Source of the DNA: Caulobacter sp. S45
GTDB taxonomy: Bacteria; Pseudomonadota; Alphaproteobacteria; Caulobacterales; Caulobacteraceae
DNA length: 64,000 nucleotides
Direction: 5' to 3'
Assembly: GCF_009765965.1 (NCBI RefSeq)
Contig: NZ_LMUL01000014.1
Location: forward strand, 1,164,337-1,228,336
This document shows positions 9,258-18,756 of the stretch, one piece after another. Every line of letters starts with the position of its first letter. The stretch's first letter is position 1. A program made the position numbers and the translations under genes. The notes under the pieces are model-generated. The model saw only the letters and a list, made by a program, of their open reading frames with translations, was not told the origin of the DNA and ran no database searches.

Positions 9258-9392
9258 GGCGGCGGGTTAGCGGCTTCGATCCAGCTTGGCAAAGCGGCGA
9301 AAAGGAAACGGCCTGCGCTTTCCCACACGCCCCGGCTTTACCGCGGGCCTGCGAGTGCTATGAGCCGCTGAGGATCGCAAGGACCCCCAAGT

Positions 9393-10139
9393 ATGCGCGC
9401 GCCCCGTTTCGCCCTCGCCGCCTTCACCGCCTTCGCCCTTGCTGGCTTGGTGACGAGCGCCCAGGCCATCGAGCCCGTTCCTGCGCCCGCCTCTTCGGCC
9501 AAGCCGCCCGTGGCAAAGCCGCCCGAGGCAAAGCCGGAGCCAACGCTGTCGCCGGCCCAGATCGCCGCCCTACTGCCCAACAAGTGGATGGGTTCGGAAT
9601 ATGTCATGGGCTCGCCCACGGCCAAGGTGACGCTGGTGGAATACGCCTCGGCGAGCTGCCCGCACTGCGCGCGCTTCGACGCCAACGTCTTCCCGCAGAT
9701 CAAGGCCAAGTACGTCGACACCGGCAAGGTGCGCTACGTCTTCCGCGAGTTCCTGACCGAGCCCGAGAACGTCGCCGCCATCGGCTTCCTGATGGCCCGC
9801 TGCGCCGGGAAGGACAAGTATTTCGACGTGGTCGAACAGGTGTTCCGCGCCCAGCCGGAAATCTACGGCGGCAAGGGCGACCTGAAGGCCATCTTCGTCC
9901 GCATCGCCAAGGCCAACGGCTTGAACGAGCCTCAGTTCGACGCCTGCATCTCCGACAAGGCCGCCGCCGACGCGCTCAACGCGCGGGTCGACCACGCCGC
10001 CAATGTCGACAAGATCGACAGCACGCCCACCCTGGTCGCCAATGGCAAGAAGCTGGCCCAGGCGCCGGGCAAGGAATGGGATTTCACCATGGTCGACTCC
10101 CAGCTCCAGCCGCTGCTGAAGCGATCCAAGCGGCGCTGA
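9393..10139 (+). CDS. DsbA-family periplasmic thiol oxidoreductase
   Basis: 248 residues. A signal peptide (residues about 1-25, ending TSAQA) is followed by a Pro/Ala/Lys-rich linker of about 25 residues and a DsbA-like thioredoxin fold. The active site is C89-P-H-C92, the same dipeptide as classical DsbA, and the cis-Pro loop is DSTPTLVANGK near the end. The layout (long linker, Thioredoxin_4 type) resembles alphaproteobacterial DsbA/DsbG-like proteins that oxidise or repair periplasmic thiols. ATG 9393 has AAGGA about 10 nt upstream. No DsbB partner is nearby. Confidence 0.9.
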   Translation: MRAPRFALAAFTAFALAGLVTSAQAIEPVPAPASSAKPPVAKPPEAKPEPTLSPAQIAALLPNKWMGSEYVMGSPTAKVTLVEYASASCPHCARFDANVFPQIKAKYVDTGKVRYVFREFLTEPENVAAIGFLMARCAGKDKYFDVVEQVFRAQPEIYGGKGDLKAIFVRIAKANGLNEPQFDACISDKAAADALNARVDHAANVDKIDSTPTLVANGKKLAQAPGKEWDFTMVDSQLQPLLKRSKRR

Positions 10140-10257
10140 GGCGACCGCCTTTCGCGCCCCCCCGTTCGGGGAAAACTCTTCCAACTTCCCGTCGAACTTG
10201 ACGATGGATGGCCGGAGGTATGATTAGGCCGGGACAAATTCGACCGGACCTTAGCCT

Positions 10258-11745
10258 TTGGACGCTCATCCCCCCCTCGCCGCCGACTTCCCCGAACCTT
10301 CGCCGGAAGCGTGGCTGGCGCTGGTGGAGAAGACGCTGAAAGGCGCCCCCCTGGACGGGTTGACCACGCACGCGCCGGGCGGCCTTGAGACCCGGCCCCT
10401 CTACACCGCCCAAGACGACGGGGCTTCGCTGGACGACGCGGCGCGCTTCGACGCCGTGCGCAGCCAGGGGCCCGGCCGCTGGGACGTGCGCACGATCATC
10501 GACCATTCCGACCCGGTGAGCGCCAACGCCGACGCGCTGCGCGACCTACAGAACGGCGCCAACTCTCTGCTCGTGCGCATCGATCCGACAGGCGGGACGG
10601 GCGTCGCGGTCGCGTCCGCCGCCGATCTGGCGCGGGTGCTGGCCGAGGTGGAGATAGACTTGGCGCCGACAGCGCTGGACGCCGGCTGGCTCGGCCCGCA
10701 GGCCGGCGACTGGCTGCACGCCCTGGCCCGATCCGCCCCGCGCGCCAGGCTGGCGCTGCATCTCGATCCGCTGGGGACGTTCGCCGAGCAGGGCTCCAGC
10801 CCCGGTCCGCTGGCCGACCATGTGCGGCTCGCCGCGCGCACCGCCGCCCGCCTCGCCCCCACCTATACTGAAGCGACCTTCTTCCTGGCGTCCGGCCGCG
10901 TCGCGCACGAGGCCGGCGGCGGCGAGGCGCTGGAGCTGGGCATGATGGCGGCCAGCATCGTCGCCTATGTCCGCGCCATGATCGACGAGGGGCTGAGCGC
11001 GGCCAAGGCCTTGCCCCGCATCGTCGTCGGCCTGTCGGCGGACGCAGAGTACTTCACCACCCTGGCCAAGCATCGCGCCGCCCGCGCGATCTGGACCCGG
11101 CTGGCGGCGGCGTTCGGGAGCGGTGCGTCGATCCGCATCGAGGCCCGGGCCTCCCGTCGGATGCTGTCCAGGCTCGATCCCTGGGTGAACCTGCTGCGCC
11201 TGACCGCCGCGGGGTTCGGCGCGGCGGTGGGCGGAGCCGACGCCATCGTGCTGGAGCCCTTCACCCAGCCGCTCGGCCGCGCCGGCGCCCTCGCCCGTCG
11301 CCAGGCCCGCAACACCCAGCTGGTGCTGATGGAGGAGAGCCACCTCGCCCGCGTCGAGGACCCGGCCGGCGGCTGCTGGTTCCTGGAAGCCCAGACCGAC
11401 CAGCTCGCCCGCGCCGGCTGGGAGGTGCTGCAGGACATCGAGCGCCGGGGCGGGATGGCCGCGACCCTCCGGTCCGGCTGGGTGGCCAGGACCGCCGCCC
11501 AGGCCCGCGCCCAGCGCGAGGCCGACCTCGCCAGCCGCAAGACCGGGATGGTGGGCGTGTCGCTGTTCCCCAACCTGTCGGAGACCGATGTGGAGACGCT
11601 CCACGTCGATCCCAGCCCTTTCGCCAAGCCCGGCCCCGAAGTGCGCCTGGCTGGCGAGGACGACGTCTGCGAAGCCCTGCATCCGTGGCGAGCGGCCGAA
11701 CCGTTCGAGCGCGAGCGCCAGGCGCAACAGGGAGCCACTCCATGA
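10258..11745 (+). CDS. mutA: Methylmalonyl-CoA mutase small subunit
   Basis: 495 residues from TTG 10258. The ribosome-binding site is weak and the exact start is unsure. It matches the beta (small) subunit: a degenerate TIM-barrel mutase domain (PEAWLALVEKTLKGAPLDGL, then LEPFTQPLGRAGALARRQARN and EDPAGGCWFLEAQT) without the C-terminal DxHxxG cobalamin loop. With MutB it interconverts methylmalonyl-CoA and succinyl-CoA in propionyl-CoA use. Its stop overlaps the next start as ATGA, so the operon mutA-small ORF-mutB is translationally coupled. Confidence 0.93.
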   Translation: MDAHPPLAADFPEPSPEAWLALVEKTLKGAPLDGLTTHAPGGLETRPLYTAQDDGASLDDAARFDAVRSQGPGRWDVRTIIDHSDPVSANADALRDLQNGANSLLVRIDPTGGTGVAVASAADLARVLAEVEIDLAPTALDAGWLGPQAGDWLHALARSAPRARLALHLDPLGTFAEQGSSPGPLADHVRLAARTAARLAPTYTEATFFLASGRVAHEAGGGEALELGMMAASIVAYVRAMIDEGLSAAKALPRIVVGLSADAEYFTTLAKHRAARAIWTRLAAAFGSGASIRIEARASRRMLSRLDPWVNLLRLTAAGFGAAVGGADAIVLEPFTQPLGRAGALARRQARNTQLVLMEESHLARVEDPAGGCWFLEAQTDQLARAGWEVLQDIERRGGMAATLRSGWVARTAAQARAQREADLASRKTGMVGVSLFPNLSETDVETLHVDPSPFAKPGPEVRLAGEDDVCEALHPWRAAEPFERERQAQQGATP

Positions 11746-12143
11746 GCGAAGCCGTTCCCGAGCCTCAGGGCTTCACCGCCGAGACCTGGGCCAAGGCCCG
11801 GACCTTCCACGGCCGGGTGGCGACCCAGGCCGATGTGGAAGCCGGCCGCGCCGTGTTCGCGCTAGGCGACACCCATAACGCGGTCGCGTTCGAGGAGCCC
11901 CTACCCCAGCCGGTGATCTGGACCGACGAGGAGGCGGACGAGGAGTTCGCCGCCCTGATCGTCCAAGCCGAGCAGCATGAGACCGAGCGAGGCGAACAAC
12001 TCCAGGTGCTGGGCCTGCTGCTGCCCCAGGGCCGCACCGTGATCGCCTTCACCGACGACGTGCAGGAGGTCGACGCCGCCGACCCCGACTGGCTGGCCCT
12101 GCTGGAAGCCGATCTCACTGAGGACGAGGCGGAGGTCGAATGA
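11742..12143 (+). CDS. Small acidic protein encoded between mutA and mutB
   Basis: 133 residues, strongly acidic (C-terminus [14 protein letters not shown]), no signal peptide and no membrane segment. ATG 11742 overlaps the mutA stop by 4 nt, and its own stop overlaps the mutB start at 12140 by 4 nt. It is therefore embedded in the mutase operon and probably made at a similar ratio. I do not recognise a named domain. The position suggests a mutase-associated accessory role (assembly, stability or regulation), which is inference only. It is not a MeaB-type GTPase, as it has no P-loop. Confidence 0.8.
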   Translation: MSEAVPEPQGFTAETWAKARTFHGRVATQADVEAGRAVFALGDTHNAVAFEEPLPQPVIWTDEEADEEFAALIVQAEQHETERGEQLQVLGLLLPQGRTVIAFTDDVQEVDAADPDWLALLEADLTEDEAEVE

Positions 12144-14290
12144 CGCCCGATTTCACCCGGCTCGGCTTCGACGATCTGGTCCTGCCGCCGGCATCCACGC
12201 CCACAGGCGCGACCTGGGAGACGCCCGAAGGGATCGGGGTCAAGCCGGCCTATGGCCCGCCCGACCTGACGGGACTGGACTTCCTGGACGGCTATCCCGG
12301 GATCGCGCCGTTCGTGCGCGGCCCCTACCCGACCATGTACGTCACCAACCCGTGGACCATCCGCCAGTACGCCGGTTTCTCCACGGCCGAGGAGTCCAAC
12401 GCCTTCTATCGCCGCAACCTGGCGGCGGGTCAGAAGGGCCTGTCGATCGCCTTCGACCTGGCCACCCACCGCGGCTACGACAGCGACAATCCGCGCGTGG
12501 CCGGCGACGTCGGCATGGCGGGCGTGGCGGTCGATTCCATCCTGGACATGCGCACCCTGTTCGACGCCATCCCGCTCGACCAGATGAGCGTGTCGATGAC
12601 CATGAACGGCGCGGTGCTGCCGGTGCTGGCGCTCTACATCGCCGCCGCCGAGGAGCAGGGCGTTCCCCATTCCAAGCTCACCGGCACGATCCAGAACGAC
12701 GTGCTCAAGGAGTTCATGGTCAGGAACACCTACATCTACCCACCCACGCCCTCGATGCGGATCATCGCCGACATCTTCGCCTACACGGCGAAGGAGACGC
12801 CCAAGTTCAACTCGATCTCGATCAGCGGCTACCACATGCAGGAGGCTGGCGCCTCGGCCGACCTGGAACTGGCCTACACGCTGGCCGACGGAATCGAGTA
12901 CGTGCGCGCCGGCGTCGCCGCCGGGATGGACGTGGACGCCTTTGCGCCCCGCCTGTCCTTCTTCTGGGCGGTGGGGATGAACTACTTCATGGAGGTGGCG
13001 AAGATGCGCGCCGCCCGCCTGCTCTGGGCCAGGCTGATGCGCCAGTTCGATCCCAAGGACCCCCGCTCGCTGTCGCTGCGCACCCACTCCCAGACCTCGG
13101 GCTGGTCGCTGGCGGCCCAGGACGTGTTCAACAACGTGGCGCGTACCTGCGTGGAGGCGATGGCGGCGGCCAACGGCCAGACCCAGTCGCTGCACACCAA
13201 CGCCCTGGACGAGGCCCTGGCCCTGCCGACCGACTTCTCGGCCCGCATCGCGCGCAACACCCAGCTGTTCCTGCAGACCGAGAGCGGGCTGACCCGCACC
13301 ATCGACCCCTGGGGCGGCTCCTACTATGTCGAGCGGCTGACCGCCGATCTAGCCTGGCGCGCGCTCGCCCATATCGAGGAGGTCGAAAGGCTTGGCGGCA
13401 TGGCCAAGGCCATCGAGGCCGGCGCGCCCAAGCTGCGCATCGAGGAGGTCGCCGCCCGCACCCAGGCCCGCATCGACAGCGGCCGCCAGAGCGTGGTTGG
13501 CGTCAACCGCTACAAGCCCGAGCATGAGGAGACCATCCCCATGCTCAAGGTCGACAACACCTCCGTGCGCCAGCAGCAGGTCGAGAAGCTTCGCCGCCTG
13601 CGCGCCGAACGCGACCCGGCCGAGGTGCAGGCTGCGCTCGACGCCCTGACCAGGGGCGCGGCCTCCAACGCCAACCTGCTGGAACTGTCGGTCCAGGCCG
13701 CCCGCGCCAAGGCCACGGTCGGCGAGATCAGCGACGCGCTGGAAAAGGTGTTCGGTCGCCACAAGGCCCAGATCAAGGCCATCAAGGGCGTCTACCTGCG
13801 CGAGGCCGGGGCCGACGACTTCACCGTCAACCGCGCCAAGGCCATGGTCGAAGCTTTCCGCTCCGCCGACGGTTCTCCACCGCGCATCATGATCGCCAAG
13901 ATGGGCCAGGACGGCCACGACCGGGGCCAGAAGGTGGTCGCCTCCGCCTTCGGCGACCTCGGCTTCCAGGTCGAGATCGGCCCGCTGTTCCAGACCCCCG
14001 GCGAGACCGCCCACGACGCCATCGCCGCCAAGGTCCACGCCATCGGCGCATCCTCGCTGGCCGCCGGCCATCTCACGCTGGTCCCCGAGCTCAAGGCCGA
14101 GCTGGCCAAGGCCGGGCGCGACGACATCATGGTGGTGGTCGGAGGCGTGATCCCGCCGTCCGACTTCCAGGCGCTGCGCGACGCCGGCGCCGCCGCCATC
14201 TTCCCCCCGGGCACCGTTATCGCCCAAGCCGCCATCGAACTGCTGGAAAAGCTCAACGCGAAGCTGGGCTACTCACAGGCGGCGGCGTGA
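12140..14290 (+). CDS. mutB: Methylmalonyl-CoA mutase large subunit
   Basis: 716 residues, full length. The N-terminal TIM barrel binds the CoA substrate ([51 protein letters not shown]). The C-terminal Rossmann domain carries the cobalamin-binding D-x-H-x-x-G as DGHDRG near residue 590, with [12 protein letters not shown] and GTVIAQAA downstream. It catalyses adenosylcobalamin-dependent rearrangement of (R)-methylmalonyl-CoA to succinyl-CoA. It is the last gene of the coupled operon, followed by a dispersed inverted repeat. Confidence 0.97.
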   Translation: MTPDFTRLGFDDLVLPPASTPTGATWETPEGIGVKPAYGPPDLTGLDFLDGYPGIAPFVRGPYPTMYVTNPWTIRQYAGFSTAEESNAFYRRNLAAGQKGLSIAFDLATHRGYDSDNPRVAGDVGMAGVAVDSILDMRTLFDAIPLDQMSVSMTMNGAVLPVLALYIAAAEEQGVPHSKLTGTIQNDVLKEFMVRNTYIYPPTPSMRIIADIFAYTAKETPKFNSISISGYHMQEAGASADLELAYTLADGIEYVRAGVAAGMDVDAFAPRLSFFWAVGMNYFMEVAKMRAARLLWARLMRQFDPKDPRSLSLRTHSQTSGWSLAAQDVFNNVARTCVEAMAAANGQTQSLHTNALDEALALPTDFSARIARNTQLFLQTESGLTRTIDPWGGSYYVERLTADLAWRALAHIEEVERLGGMAKAIEAGAPKLRIEEVAARTQARIDSGRQSVVGVNRYKPEHEETIPMLKVDNTSVRQQQVEKLRRLRAERDPAEVQAALDALTRGAASNANLLELSVQAARAKATVGEISDALEKVFGRHKAQIKAIKGVYLREAGADDFTVNRAKAMVEAFRSADGSPPRIMIAKMGQDGHDRGQKVVASAFGDLGFQVEIGPLFQTPGETAHDAIAAKVHAIGASSLAAGHLTLVPELKAELAKAGRDDIMVVVGGVIPPSDFQALRDAGAAAIFPPGTVIAQAAIELLEKLNAKLGYSQAAA

Positions 14291-14302
14291 GGAAGGCTCA
14301 GG

Positions 14303-14421
14303 CGTGCTGCGTCCTTCGAGACGCCCGCCGAGGCGGGCTCCTCATGATGACGAGCGTTAGGGACGGCTTCCAAAAACCTGCGTCATGCTGAGGAGCGCGT
14401 AGCGCGTCTCGAAGCACGCAG
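14303..14421. repeat. Dispersed inverted repeat, copy 2
   Basis: The left arm 14303-14352 (GTCCTTCGAGACGCCCGCC, GGCTCCTCATGATGACG) faces the right arm 14380-14421 (CGTCATGCTGAGGAGCGCG, ending GTCTCGAAGCACGCAG). The right arm matches copy 1 (3903-3943) exactly over 41 nt, while the left arm and loop differ. It lies between convergent genes (mutB and the DUF4112 gene), where the stem could also stop transcription. Confidence 0.85.
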
Positions 14422-14431
14422 GAAGGGAGGC

Positions 14432-14875
14432 CTAAGCCATGGCCACGATCGGGGCCTGCCGCCGCGCCCACCAGCCCTTGCGTACGATCGGCGAGACGGC
14501 GTCCTGCGCCACGTCCCCGCGCGCGATCTTACGGTCGATGGCGGCGATCACCAACCGGGTCGACCACTTGTGGGTGGTGAGCAGGTCGGCGGCGAGCGGA
14601 CCGGCGAAGGGGATGGCGCTGACCGCCGTGCGCCCGAACATCAGCGCGCCACAGGCGGCGAGCACCGGTACGGACACGCCCGCGCGCACACCCTGGGCGA
14701 TGATATAGGTCCCGGCGGCGGCGCTGTAGAGCTCGCCCAGCCCCGGCGCCCAGGCCAGCACCCCGTCCAGACCCAGGCTGAACGGCCCCAGGCGCACAAT
14801 GCCGTCGGAAAGCTTGCCGATGCGCGCCACGCGGACACGGATGGCCTCAAGTTCGGAAACGCTGCGTCGACCCAC
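14432..14875 (-). CDS. DUF4112 membrane protein
   Basis: 147 residues. The region FSLGLDGVLAWAPGLGELYSAAAG matches the DUF4112 core (a Gly-rich amphipathic loop followed by a membrane helix), with a second hydrophobic stretch VPVLAACGALMFGRTAVSAI. The family is a short two- to three-helix inner-membrane protein of unknown function. The C-terminal RKIARGDV...RRQAP tail is basic. It is convergent with the mutase operon across the inverted repeat. Confidence 0.75.
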   Translation of the reverse strand: MGRRSVSELEAIRVRVARIGKLSDGIVRLGPFSLGLDGVLAWAPGLGELYSAAAGTYIIAQGVRAGVSVPVLAACGALMFGRTAVSAIPFAGPLAADLLTTHKWSTRLVIAAIDRKIARGDVAQDAVSPIVRKGWWARRQAPIVAMA

Positions 14876-14985
14876 GACCGACCTCCGTTCGCGACGGACA
14901 CGAGCCCGCCTTTCCAGACCTAGATGGGAGCTGAAGGACTCGACTGCAAAGAACGGCGCGAAAACGACGCGTCCGGCCTAGCCGC

Positions 14986-15225
14986 TCAGCCTTCGGGGCC
15001 GGTCCACTCGTCGGTCGGGGTTTCGCGTTCGGGGTGGGCGGCGCGATCGGCGGCTTCGCTTTCGGCCCGGCCGCGGGCCCACTGGGTCCACCACCAGACC
15101 GCAGCCCCCGCGCCGGTCGCCAGCAGCAGAGCCGCGGGCGCCGCGCGCGCGACATGACCGCGCCTGCCTTTCGGCGGCTCGAACAGCTTGTCCAGCAGTA
15201 TGTCGATGAACTTGAAACCGGGCAT
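14986..15225 (-). CDS. Small single-pass membrane protein
   Basis: 79 residues from ATG 15225 (MPGFKFIDILLDKLFEPP). A basic stretch GRRGHVAR precedes one helix (AAPAALLLATGAGAAVWWW) and a charged C-terminal tail. A longer in-frame opening to 15366 has no supporting sequence. I do not recognise a family. It stands alone between the DUF4112 gene and rlmJ, on the same strand as both. Confidence 0.55.
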   Translation of the reverse strand: MPGFKFIDILLDKLFEPPKGRRGHVARAAPAALLLATGAGAAVWWWTQWARGRAESEAADRAAHPERETPTDEWTGPEG

Positions 15226-15296
15226 GACACACCGCTTGTGGCGCCAAAACCGCGCCAGGGGAAGTGTAACGCGGACACGGTGGCGATGGTTCACAT

Positions 15297-16115
15297 TCAG
15301 CCCGCCAGCCGCTCCACCAGCCCCCGAGCGCCCGGGCCGCCGAGCCTGTCCGCCACCCATGCGCACACCGTCCCGGTCGCCCCATCCACATCGGGCAGGT
15401 TCACCGCCACTAGGGCGCAGCCGTTCATGCGCATGGGATTGTCCAGCGGCTTGATCCGCACCTGGGCGGCGCTCAACGACGGCGGTCGTTGCGCCTCCAG
15501 CCGGCTCAGGAAGGCGTCGAACGTCTCCAGGTCCTTGAGCGGCAGCCAGATCAGCGCGCCAGTCGCCGGGTTCAGAGCGGCCGTGAGCGCCAGCACACGC
15601 TCGTAATCGTCGGCGCGCTCGAACGGCGGGTCCACCAGCAGCAGGGTGCGCCCGCCATCCGCCGCCGTACGTCGAGCCGCCTCGTCGTAGCCGTCCAGCT
15701 TCAGCGTCTCGACCCGCACGCCTTTTGGCGGCGCGCGCAGGGCGTGGGCGAGCTGGGCATGGGCGTCGGGATGCAGCTCGAAGCCGGCGTAGCTCGCACC
15801 GGGCGCCAACGCGTCTACGACCAGGCGCGGGGAACCGGGATACCAGCGCAGGCCGCCATCCGGATTGACCCGCGCCACCGCCGCCTTCAGCGACGCGAAC
15901 ACCTCCGGCGTCCCGACGTCGGCCATCAGCCGCGCCACGCCCAACTCCGCCTCACCCGTACGTCGGGCGTCCTCGCCGTCCAGGTCGTAGAGCCCCGCTC
16001 CGGCATGGGTGTCCAACACCCGCTCGGGCTTCATCGCCGCCAGGACGGCCAGCAGGATAGCGTGCTTGGCGATATCGGCGAAGTTGCCAGCGTGAAAAGC
16101 GTGTCGGTAATTCAT
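15297..16115 (-). CDS. rlmJ: 23S rRNA (adenine(2030)-N(6))-methyltransferase
   Basis: 272 residues. The N-terminus MNYRHAFHAGNFADIAKH is the RlmJ signature, followed by VLDTHAGAGLYDL (SAM-binding loop) and the catalytic motif LLLVDPPFE (DPPF, motif IV). RlmJ methylates A2030 of 23S rRNA before ribosome assembly. The length fits the family. It is divergent from the GMC dehydrogenase operon with an 84-nt gap. Confidence 0.95.
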   Translation of the reverse strand: MNYRHAFHAGNFADIAKHAILLAVLAAMKPERVLDTHAGAGLYDLDGEDARRTGEAELGVARLMADVGTPEVFASLKAAVARVNPDGGLRWYPGSPRLVVDALAPGASYAGFELHPDAHAQLAHALRAPPKGVRVETLKLDGYDEAARRTAADGGRTLLLVDPPFERADDYERVLALTAALNPATGALIWLPLKDLETFDAFLSRLEAQRPPSLSAAQVRIKPLDNPMRMNGCALVAVNLPDVDGATGTVCAWVADRLGGPGARGLVERLAG

Positions 16116-16199
16116 CTAGCGTCCATGCAGTCGCGGCGACCGGGAACCTAAGCATTAGTCGTGCGTTGGGCGAGGAACGTATAAAATTGGGAGGGGGCT

Positions 16200-16970
16200 A
16201 TGAGCGACAACGGCATCAACCGGCGTCGGTTGCTCGTGGCCGGAGCCTTGACCGGCGCCGCGGGCGCGGCGGGCGCAGTCACCCTTCACGACGGCGAGCG
16301 TGGCGCGGACCCTCGGACCTATAGCGGGACCATGCCCTGGCGCGGCGGCGCGGCGGACGCCCCTCCGATCGCGGAGGGCGGCACGGGCTACACCTTCTTC
16401 AACGCGCTGGAACAAGCGTTCCTGGAACCGGCCCTGGATCGGCTGATCCCGCCCGACCCGGCCGGCCCGAGCGCCACCCAGGCCAATGTCCACATCTTCA
16501 TCGACCGCCAGCTCGCCGGCCCCTACGGCCGGGGCGACCACTACTTCCTCGGCGGCCCCTGGCCCAAGGGCGTGGCCGAGCAGGGTTATCAGAGCCGCCT
16601 GTCCCCAGCCCAGGTCTATCGCCTGACCATCCCGGCCATCGAGGGCCACGTGCGCGGCGCCTACAACGGCAAGCTGTTCAAGGACTTGGCCGTCGAGGAC
16701 CAGGACAAGGTGCTGAAAAGCCTGGAGAGCGGGGACGCCAAGCTCGATAGCGCCGACGGGAAAATGTTCTTCACCATGTTCCTGCAGAACGCGATGGAGG
16801 GCTACTTCTCCGATCCGATCTACGGCGGCAACAAGGACATGGGCGCCTGGAAGATGATCGGCTTCCCCGGCGCACACTACGACTACCGCGAATGGGTCGG
16901 CCGCCATAACGAGCGCGTCCCCTATCCCCCTGTGAGCATCAAGGGCCGGCCCGGCTGGTCGGAGACCTGA
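16200..16970 (+). CDS. Gluconate 2-dehydrogenase subunit 3-type small subunit
   Basis: 256 residues. The N-terminus NRRRLLVAGALTGAAGAAGA is a twin-arginine signal. The remainder (NALEQAFLEPALDRLIPPD, then YRLTIPAIEGHV and GGNKDMGAWKMIGFPGAHYDYREW) matches the small subunit of membrane-bound FAD-GMC dehydrogenases. In these complexes the folded small subunit carries the flavoprotein across the membrane by Tat and docks it in the periplasm. It has a strong GGGAGGGGG ribosome site and begins a three-gene operon (3-nt gap to the next gene). Confidence 0.9.
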   Translation: MSDNGINRRRLLVAGALTGAAGAAGAVTLHDGERGADPRTYSGTMPWRGGAADAPPIAEGGTGYTFFNALEQAFLEPALDRLIPPDPAGPSATQANVHIFIDRQLAGPYGRGDHYFLGGPWPKGVAEQGYQSRLSPAQVYRLTIPAIEGHVRGAYNGKLFKDLAVEDQDKVLKSLESGDAKLDSADGKMFFTMFLQNAMEGYFSDPIYGGNKDMGAWKMIGFPGAHYDYREWVGRHNERVPYPPVSIKGRPGWSET

Positions 16971-16973
16971 GCG

Positions 16974-18746
16974 ATGGCGACCCGACTCCCCTCCGTCGAC
17001 GCGGTGCTGGTTGGCTTCGGCTGGACCGGCGCGATCATGGGCCAGCAGTTCTGCGACGCCGGCCTGAACGTGGTGGCCCTGGAACGCGGCGTTTGGCGCG
17101 ACACGCCCACCGAGTTCGCCCCGACCTTCGCCCAGGACGAGCTGCGCTACATGTGGCGCCACCACCTGTTCCAGAACGTCGCCGACGACACCCTGACCAT
17201 CCGCAACAATACCGACCAGCAGGCGCTGCCGATGCGCCGGCTGGGCTCGTTCCTGCTCGGGACTGGGGTGGGCAGCGGCGGCGCGCACTGGAACGGCCAG
17301 ATCTGGCGCTTCCTACCCAGCGACCTGAAGGCCTACAGCCACAACCTGGAACGCTACGGCAAGGCCGCCGTCACCGCCAACGACATGACCGTGCAGGACT
17401 ATCCGGTCTCGTGGGAGGAGCTGGAGCCGCACTACGACACGTTCGAGAAGCTCTGCGGCACCAGCGGCAAGGCCGGCAACCTGAACGGCAAGATCCAGGA
17501 CGGCGGCAATCCGTTCGAGGGACCGCGCTCGGCCGAATACCCCAACCCGCCCCTGGCGTGGCCCGCCAGCCCGGCCATGTTCGCCGAAGCCGCCAAGAAA
17601 CTCGGCTACAAGCCCTTCCCGCACCCGACCGGCAACGTGTCCAAGGCCTATGTCAATCCGCTGGGCATGCAGCTCGGCGAATGCACCTATTGCGGCTTCT
17701 GCGAGAAATTCGGCTGCGGCAACTATTCCAAGGCCAGCCCGCAGACCACCATCCTGCCCTACCTGATGGCCAAGAAGAACTTCACCCTGCGCACCGAGTG
17801 CGAGGTGCTTAAGGTCGAGACCACCTCCGACGGCAAGCACGCCACCGGCGTCACCTATGTGAACAGCGCGGGCGAGGAGTTCTTCCAGCCCGCCGACATG
17901 GTGATCCTGTCGGCCTACATCCTGCACAACGTACGGCTGATGCTGCTCTCCAACATCGGTAAGCCCTACGATCCCAAGACCGGCGAGGGCGTGGTCGGCA
18001 AGAACTACGCCTACCAGACCATGGGCTCGGTCAACGTCTTCTACAAAGACAAGATCATGAACCCCTTCATCGGCGCCGGCGCGCTCGCCTCGGTGATCGA
18101 CGAGTTCAACGGCGACAACTTCGATCACTCGGGCCTGGGCTTCATCGGCGGCGGCTATATCGCCAGCATGACCACCGGCGGACGCCCGATCGAGATGATC
18201 TACACCCCCGACGGCACGCCCAAATGGGGGATGGAGTGGAAGAAGGCGGCGGCGCAGAACTACCTGCGCTCCTCGCTGATCAGCTGTCACGGCTCGGTGA
18301 TGGCGCACCGGGGCAACTACCTGGACCTGGACCCGACCTATCGCGACAGCCTGGGCCGGCCGATGCTGCGCATGACCTTCGACTTCACCGACAACGAGCG
18401 GAAGATGTCGGCCTACATGGTCGACAAGGCCGCCGAGGTCGGGCTGGCCATGGACGGCGCTTCGGGGATCAAGAAGAACTACCGCAAGGGCTCGTGGAAC
18501 GTGGTCCCCTACCAGACCACGCACAACACCGGCGGCGCCATCACCGGCGACAATCCCAAGACCAGCGTGGTCAACAAGTACCTGCAGAGCTGGGACGTCT
18601 CCAACCTGTTCGTCATGGGCGCAGGCGCCTTCCCGCAGAACGCCGGCTACAACCCCACCGGCACCCTGGCGGCTCTGGCCTACATGGCGGCCGACAAGAT
18701 CAAGTCCGACTACCTGAAGAACCCCGGCCCGCTGGTCCAGGCCTGA
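16974..18746 (+). CDS. GMC-family FAD dehydrogenase, large subunit
   Basis: 590 residues. It begins with an FAD-binding Rossmann segment (DAVLVGFGWTGAIMGQQFC, ending VALERG). A cysteine cluster, CTYCGFCEKFGCGNY, lies near residue 236. The related FAD glucose dehydrogenase of Burkholderia binds a [3Fe-4S] cluster through a comparable Cys group. The GMC C-terminal region has the active-site THNTGG and NAGYNPTGTLAALAYMAAD. It oxidises an alcohol or sugar in the periplasm and passes electrons to the cytochrome subunit downstream. It has no signal of its own, consistent with Tat hitch-hiking. The substrate (gluconate, glucose, sorbitol or another polyol) is not determined. Confidence 0.92.
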   Translation: MATRLPSVDAVLVGFGWTGAIMGQQFCDAGLNVVALERGVWRDTPTEFAPTFAQDELRYMWRHHLFQNVADDTLTIRNNTDQQALPMRRLGSFLLGTGVGSGGAHWNGQIWRFLPSDLKAYSHNLERYGKAAVTANDMTVQDYPVSWEELEPHYDTFEKLCGTSGKAGNLNGKIQDGGNPFEGPRSAEYPNPPLAWPASPAMFAEAAKKLGYKPFPHPTGNVSKAYVNPLGMQLGECTYCGFCEKFGCGNYSKASPQTTILPYLMAKKNFTLRTECEVLKVETTSDGKHATGVTYVNSAGEEFFQPADMVILSAYILHNVRLMLLSNIGKPYDPKTGEGVVGKNYAYQTMGSVNVFYKDKIMNPFIGAGALASVIDEFNGDNFDHSGLGFIGGGYIASMTTGGRPIEMIYTPDGTPKWGMEWKKAAAQNYLRSSLISCHGSVMAHRGNYLDLDPTYRDSLGRPMLRMTFDFTDNERKMSAYMVDKAAEVGLAMDGASGIKKNYRKGSWNVVPYQTTHNTGGAITGDNPKTSVVNKYLQSWDVSNLFVMGAGAFPQNAGYNPTGTLAALAYMAADKIKSDYLKNPGPLVQA

Positions 18747-18756
18747 GGAGGGGACG

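Noticed and set aside
11742-12143. MeaB/ArgK-type mutase chaperone
   Set aside because: The protein is only 133 residues and lacks a GTPase P-loop.
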